Under the pieces are notes generated by a model that searched no databases, had not been told where the DNA came from, and saw only the letters and a program-made list of their open reading frames with translations. A DNA stretch of 16,718 bases from Pseudomonadota bacterium (GTDB taxonomy: Bacteria; Pseudomonadota; Alphaproteobacteria; Rhizobiales; Xanthobacteraceae), in assembly GCA_023434095.1 (NCBI GenBank), contig JAEYTJ010000136.1:1-16718 (forward strand). Direction: 5' to 3'. Within the stretch, counting starts at the first letter, position 1, and each line of letters opens with the position of its first letter. This document shows, one piece after another, positions 13,361 to 16,718 of this stretch. The position numbers and the translations under genes were made by a program.

Positions 13361-14563
13361 TCAGGACACCCGCGCGCCGCGCAGGCTCGGCAGCAGGAAG
13401 GCCAGCAGGCCGAAGGCCGGCAGGAGGGCGCAGGCCTGGTAGACGGCATCGATGCCGTAATGGTCGGCAAACACCCCCAGCGCCGCCGCCGCCAGCCCGC
13501 CGAGGCCGAACACCAGCCCGTAGAAGAACCCACCCACCAGCCCGATGCGGTGCGGCATCAGTTCGATGGCGTAGACGAGGATGGCGGCGAAGGCGCTCGA
13601 CATGATGAGGTTGATGAGAACGGTGAGGACGGCGGTGCCGGCGAGGCCGGCATAGGGCAGCGCCAGCGTGAAGGGCAGTGCGCCCAGGATCGAGAACCAG
13701 ATGATCTTGTTGCGCCCGATCCGGTCGCCCAGCATGCCGCCGAACAGCACGCCCGCCGCCGAGGAGACGAGGAACAGGAACAGCATCAGCTGCGAGGCCT
13801 GCACCGACACGCCGAAGCGCTCGATGAGGTAGAAGGTGTAGAAGGAGGTGAAGCTCGCAGTATAGGCGGTCTTCGAACACAGAAGCACGATCAGCACCGC
13901 CAGCGGGAAGGCGACCTCGCGGAACGGCCGGTGCGCGGGCTCCGGCTCGCCCCTGTACCCCGCCGGCCGGACGGGTACGGCAAGCGCGCTGTGGCGCGCG
14001 GTCCAGGCCAGCAGCGGCATGGCGATCAGCGCGGCGGCGCAGAACCAGGCGAGGCTGGACTGGCCGTTCGGGACGATGATGAAGGCCGCCAGCAACGGGC
14101 CGATGGCGCCGCCGGTCTGCCCGCCCACCTGGAACAGCCCCTGCGCGAAGCCGTGCCGTCCGCCCGAGGCCTTGCGCGCCATGCGTGTCGCTTCCGGGTG
14201 GAAGATCGAGGAGCCGATGCCGACGAAGGCCGCCGAGACCAGCAGCAGCGGGTAGGTGCCGGCATGGGCGAGGCCGATCAGCCCCACCAGCGTGAACGCC
14301 ATGCCGGCGACCGTCGAATAGGGCAGCGGATGCCGGTCGGTATAGAGGCCGATCAGCGGCTGCAGCAGCGAGGCGGAGATCTGGAAGGTCAGCGTGATGA
14401 TGCCTATCTGCGCGAAATCGAGCCCGTAGGCGTTCTTGATCAGCGGGTAGATCGCCGGGATCAGCGACTGGATCATGTCGTTGAGGAAATGGGCGGCGCT
14501 GAGCGCCACCAGCACCGGCAAAGCGGTGCGGCGCAGGGAATCGGCCGGCACGGAAAGGGTCAT
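13361..14563 (-). CDS. fsr: Fsr-type MFS efflux transporter (fosmidomycin resistance family)
   Basis: This is a 400-residue major facilitator superfamily transporter with about 12 hydrophobic segments. The sequence AAHFLNDMIQSLIPAIYPLIKNAYGLDFAQIGIITLTFQISASLLQP closely matches the N-terminus of E. coli Fsr, as does IGSSIFHPEATRMARKASGGRHGFAQGLFQVGG. The MFS loop after TM8 is present as GGMLGDRIGRNK. Fsr exports fosmidomycin in E. coli; the natural substrate here is unknown. The ATG at 14563 begins the family N-terminus, and the much longer open frame upstream is non-coding shadow over the divergent HIT gene. A putative promoter at 14598-14626 overlaps a tandem direct repeat, hinting at local regulation. 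Confidence 0.93.
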   Translation of the reverse strand: MTLSVPADSLRRTALPVLVALSAAHFLNDMIQSLIPAIYPLIKNAYGLDFAQIGIITLTFQISASLLQPLIGLYTDRHPLPYSTVAGMAFTLVGLIGLAHAGTYPLLLVSAAFVGIGSSIFHPEATRMARKASGGRHGFAQGLFQVGGQTGGAIGPLLAAFIIVPNGQSSLAWFCAAALIAMPLLAWTARHSALAVPVRPAGYRGEPEPAHRPFREVAFPLAVLIVLLCSKTAYTASFTSFYTFYLIERFGVSVQASQLMLFLFLVSSAAGVLFGGMLGDRIGRNKIIWFSILGALPFTLALPYAGLAGTAVLTVLINLIMSSAFAAILVYAIELMPHRIGLVGGFFYGLVFGLGGLAAAALGVFADHYGIDAVYQACALLPAFGLLAFLLPSLRGARVS

Positions 14564-14597
14564 GGCACGCTGCTTCGGCGGGGGGATCGTGGCTTTC

Positions 14598-14626
14598 TCT
14601 CTAGGACAAAATGCCGCGCACGACAA
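14598..14626 (-). promoter_or_regulatory. Putative fsr promoter
   Basis: On the minus strand, TTGTCG (14626-14621) and TAGAGA (14603-14598) are 17 bases apart. The -35 is a fair match and the -10 a weak one. It lies 35 bp upstream of the fsr ATG. Confidence 0.35.
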
Positions 14627-14635
14627 ATGCCGCGC
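14605..14635. repeat. Tandem direct repeat overlapping the putative fsr promoter
   Basis: GACAAAATGCCGCGC (14605-14619) recurs as GACAAATGCCGCGC (14622-14635) with a one-base indel, a centre spacing of about 17 bp. The two copies cover the -35 and spacer of the candidate fsr promoter, a position suited to a regulator binding site. A chance duplication in GC-rich DNA is also possible. Confidence 0.55.
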
Positions 14636-14674
14636 GAGCGGGGCAGGCCCGCCCTTTTTGCCCGCCTTCGGCGA

Positions 14675-14703
14675 TGGCACCGCGCCCCGCGCGGCGCTAT
14701 AGC
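14675..14703 (+). promoter_or_regulatory. Putative sigma-70 type promoter of the HIT-nudC operon
   Basis: TGGCAC (14675-14680) and TATAGC (14698-14703) are 17 bases apart, about 47 bp upstream of the HIT gene ATG at 14750. This is a moderate match to consensus and the best candidate in the divergent fsr/HIT gap. Confidence 0.4.
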
Positions 14704-14749
14704 TTGCCCGCGCCCGCAACCCGGCGGGCATGGGGAGCTTAGCGCCCGC

Positions 14750-15172
14750 ATGAGCGATGCCTCGACCTTCCTTCTCGACCCGCGCCTTGAGGGCGACAGC
14801 TTCCCGGTGCTCGACCTCACCCTTGCCAGCGTGCGGCTGATGGACGACGCCCGCTTTCCCTGGCTGATCCTGGTGCCGCGCCGGCCGGGCCTTGCCGAAC
14901 TGATCGACCTCGACGACGAGGCCCGCGCCACGCTGTGGGGCGAGATCGACGCGGTGAGCCGGGCGCTCAAGTCCCTGACCCAATGCGACAAGCTCAACGT
15001 CGCCGCGCTCGGCAACATGGTACGGCAGCTGCACATCCACGTCATCGCCCGCTTCGAGACCGACGCCGCCTGGCCCGGCGCCGTGTGGGGCGCGGGCGGC
15101 GAGCGCCAGACCTATGCGGCGCCGCAGGCGATGATGCTGGCGGCGCGGCTGCGCGAGGCGCTGGCGGCATGA
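14750..15172 (+). CDS. HIT-family (histidine triad) nucleotide hydrolase/transferase-like protein
   Basis: This 140-residue protein has the HIT fold. It contains FPWLILVPRRPGLAELIDL (about 36-54), LNVAALGNMVRQLHIHVIAR (82-101) and the C-terminal AWPGAVWG. HIT proteins hydrolyse or transfer nucleotide monophosphates from dinucleotides and related compounds. The triad reads Q93-L-H95-I-H97, so the first histidine of the usual HxHxH is Gln; the catalytic middle His is kept. I believe this form is common in this bacterial subfamily. GGGGAG at 14732-14737 is 12 bases from the ATG, rather far, but no better start was seen. The stop overlaps the nudC start as ATGA, so the pair is one operon. Confidence 0.87.
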   Translation: MSDASTFLLDPRLEGDSFPVLDLTLASVRLMDDARFPWLILVPRRPGLAELIDLDDEARATLWGEIDAVSRALKSLTQCDKLNVAALGNMVRQLHIHVIARFETDAAWPGAVWGAGGERQTYAAPQAMMLAARLREALAA

Positions 15173-16173
15173 GCCACATCGCCACCACCGACGACACCTC
15201 GCTCGGCCTGTGGCCGCATCTCGGCTACACCGGCTCCCGGCTCGACCGCGCCGGCCTGCGGCGCGCGGAGATGGCGGGCTTCCTCGCCGATCCCCGGGCG
15301 CGCGCCTGCCTGATCTCCGGCGAGAGCGTCGTGCTGCGCCGCCTGCCGGGCTTCATCGCCGGCATGGAGGAAGGCCCGGGTTCCTGTACCGCGCTTTTTC
15401 CGCTGGAAGACGCCGTCGCGCTGGGCGGGCGGCTCGCTGAGGCCTGCCTGCTCGGGCTCGACGACGGGGTGCCGCATGTCGCCTTGCCGCTGCCCGCGCC
15501 CGCGCTCGGCGCGTTGACGGAGCGGCCGGAAGCGCGGCCGGACCTGCTGGTGATCGATCTGCGCGCCATCGCGGTGCGCGAACTCGCCAGCGTCGAGGAG
15601 ACCGGCCAGCTCGCCACCGCCAAGGCGATGCTGGCCTGGCACGCGCGGCGCAGCTTCTGCTCCAATTGCGGCGGGCGGCTCACGCCGGCCGAGGCCGGCT
15701 GGCGGCGCGACTGCCCGCAATGCGGGGCGCAGCATTTCCCGCGCACCGATCCCGTCGTTATCATGCTCACCGTCGACGGCGACCGCTGCCTGCTCGGCCG
15801 CTCCGCCCGCTTCGCGCCCGGCATGTGGTCCTGCCTCGCCGGCTTCGTCGAGCCGGGCGAGACCTTCGAGGACGCGGTGCGGCGCGAGACGCTGGAAGAG
15901 GCCGGCATCGCGACCGGCGCGGTGCGCTATCTCTGCGCGCAGCCCTGGCCGTTCCCGATGTCGATCATGACCGGCTTCATCGCCGAGGCGGCCTCGCGCG
16001 ACATCGTCATCGATCCGAACGAACTGGAAGCCGCGCGCTGGTTCTCCCGCGACGAGGCGCGGCGGCTGCTCACCCGCACCCACCCGGACGGCCTCATAGC
16101 CCCGCCGCGCATGGCGATCGCCCATCATCTGCTGCGGGCGTTCGTCGAGGGGAAAGACCCGCCGGGGGGATGA
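15169..16173 (+). CDS. nudC: NAD+ diphosphatase / NAD-RNA decapping Nudix hydrolase
   Basis: NudC hydrolyses NADH/NAD+ to NMN(H) and AMP and in E. coli removes NAD caps from RNA. The 334-residue protein has an N-terminal NudC domain (about 20-150) and a zinc ribbon with C164-x2-C167 and C182-x2-C185. The Nudix box is GFVEPGETFEDAVRRETLEEAGI (225-247) with catalytic E240, E243 and E244. Downstream comes the NADH-pyrophosphatase motif, here A257-QPWPFPMS265 where the usual first residue is Ser. The start ATG overlaps the HIT stop as ATGA, implying translational coupling. The palindromic element at 16182-16288 follows directly and may end the transcript. Confidence 0.95.
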   Translation: MSHIATTDDTSLGLWPHLGYTGSRLDRAGLRRAEMAGFLADPRARACLISGESVVLRRLPGFIAGMEEGPGSCTALFPLEDAVALGGRLAEACLLGLDDGVPHVALPLPAPALGALTERPEARPDLLVIDLRAIAVRELASVEETGQLATAKAMLAWHARRSFCSNCGGRLTPAEAGWRRDCPQCGAQHFPRTDPVVIMLTVDGDRCLLGRSARFAPGMWSCLAGFVEPGETFEDAVRRETLEEAGIATGAVRYLCAQPWPFPMSIMTGFIAEAASRDIVIDPNELEAARWFSRDEARRLLTRTHPDGLIAPPRMAIAHHLLRAFVEGKDPPGG

Positions 16174-16181
16174 GGGCACAA

Positions 16182-16288
16182 CGTCATCCTGAGGTGCCCG
16201 GCCATAGGCCGGGCCTCGAAGGATGCCGTGAAGTGTCGCCCGGATAGCCATCCTTCGAGGCTCGCTACGCTCGCGCCTCAGGATGACG
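16182..16288. repeat. 107-bp nested palindromic intergenic repeat
   Basis: The outer arms CGTCATCCTGAGG (16182-16194) and CCTCAGGATGACG (16276-16288) are a perfect 13-bp inverted repeat. Inside, CCTCGAAGGATG (16214-16225) and CATCCTTCGAGG (16249-16260) form a perfect 12-bp inverted repeat. The left interval contains a third hairpin, CCCGGCC-ATA-GGCCGGG (16197-16213). The whole could fold as a branched structure. Elements with these arms are dispersed in intergenic DNA of many Hyphomicrobiales. It lies between the convergent nudC and dcd genes and may act as a bidirectional terminator. The following 16289-16343 shows nothing else. Confidence 0.85.
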
Positions 16289-16343
16289 GCGCTCCCTTGG
16301 CGGGCCGTGCCGTCGCTGCCGTGGCAATGCCGCTCGCCCCCCC

Positions 16344-16718
16344 TCAGTCCCGCGTCCAGGCCTTGAAATGCTTGGACAACTTCAGCCCCTGCGCCTGGTA
16401 GTTCGAGCCGAGGCCCTCGCCATAGAGGGTGCGCGGGCGCTCCAGCATGGTCTCGTAGACCAGCCGCCCGACGATCTGCCCGTCTTCCAGGATGAACGGC
16501 ACCTCGCGCGAGCGCACTTCCAGCACGGCACGCGCACCGCGTCCGCCAGCCCCCGCATAACCGAAGCCCGGATCGAAAAAGCCGGCGTAATGCACGCGGA
16601 ATTCACCGACCAGCGGATCGAACGGCACCATCTCGGCGGCATAGTCCGGCGGCACCTGCACGGCTTCTTTCGACGCCAGGATATAGAACTCGTCCGGATC
16701 GAGAATGAGGCTGCGGTC
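16344..16718 (-). CDS. dcd: dCTP deaminase, C-terminal part (runs off right edge)
   Basis: The last 124 codons are present, read from the right edge and beginning DRSLILDPDEFYILASKEAVQVPPDYAAEMVPFDPLVGEFRVHYAGFFDPGFGYAG. Dcd converts dCTP to dUTP, feeding dTMP synthesis. The segments FFDPGFGYAG and GLGSNYQAQGLKLSKHFKAW are typical of the C-terminal half of the alphaproteobacterial long-form 2'-deoxycytidine 5'-triphosphate deaminase, which has the dUTPase/dCTP deaminase fold. The first half and start codon lie outside the window. It is convergent with nudC. Confidence 0.9.
   Translation of the reverse strand, partial: DRSLILDPDEFYILASKEAVQVPPDYAAEMVPFDPLVGEFRVHYAGFFDPGFGYAGAGGRGARAVLEVRSREVPFILEDGQIVGRLVYETMLERPRTLYGEGLGSNYQAQGLKLSKHFKAWTRD

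Noticed and set aside
10402..13533. A 1043-codon open frame on the minus strand opposite glnD
   Set aside because: It has no recognisable domain and a Gly/Ala/Asp/Glu/His-rich shadow composition, and it runs antisense to an intact GlnD. High GC content and codon bias open such frames by chance.
14131..14155. GGAAC-N16-CGTG on the plus strand, an EcfG-like motif
   Set aside because: It lies inside the fsr coding region, points away from fsr's direction, has no gene start downstream, and its -10 has a mismatch.

Overview
The window is GC-rich chromosomal DNA with densely packed genes. It comes from an alphaproteobacterium, most likely of the order Hyphomicrobiales (Rhizobiales), possibly a Xanthobacteraceae-type organism. 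The order-level call rests on the NepR/EcfG/PhyR general stress response (GSR), which is diagnostic of Alphaproteobacteria, together with an alphaproteobacterial-type dCTP deaminase and typical intergenic palindromes. The family-level guess is weak. I see no mobile element, CRISPR array, rRNA or tRNA.

Left part (1-5335). A lipoprotein gene runs off the left edge on the minus strand. A 1-Cys peroxiredoxin gene diverges from it. Two hairpins separate the peroxiredoxin from a convergent minus-strand operon, def-fmt-GNAT acetyltransferase, which removes and adds the N-formyl group of initiator methionine. The def promoter sits so close to its ATG that the mRNA looks leaderless. rmuC diverges from def. 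Next is a LysR-type regulator whose leader carries a perfect 17-bp palindrome.

Middle part (5336-10400), the main point of interest. This is a compact GSR island. It holds ecfG and nepR (minus strand, coupled by a GTGA overlap), a divergent phyR and HWE-family histidine kinase operon, and three small membrane or envelope genes (DUF1328 protein, an unrecognised two-cysteine exported or anchored protein, a secreted PRC-barrel protein). Reading the intergenic DNA, I found five exact GGAAC-N16-CGTT motifs, the known EcfG promoter consensus, and one near match. All six are intergenic and point at genes: the left-edge lipoprotein, nepR-ecfG, phyR-kinase, the unknown protein at 9098, the PRC-barrel protein and (near match) the DUF1328 gene. 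By inference the whole signalling circuit is autoregulated. The kinase would phosphorylate PhyR, PhyR~P would sequester NepR, freed EcfG would transcribe all these genes, and several products are predicted to act at the envelope.

Right part (10401-16718). glnD, the PII uridylyltransferase and nitrogen sensor, converges on an Fsr-type MFS exporter gene. The exporter gene diverges from a translationally coupled HIT-nudC pair (nucleotide and NAD/NAD-RNA hydrolysis). A 107-bp nested palindromic repeat follows nudC. The 3' part of a minus-strand dCTP deaminase gene closes the window.
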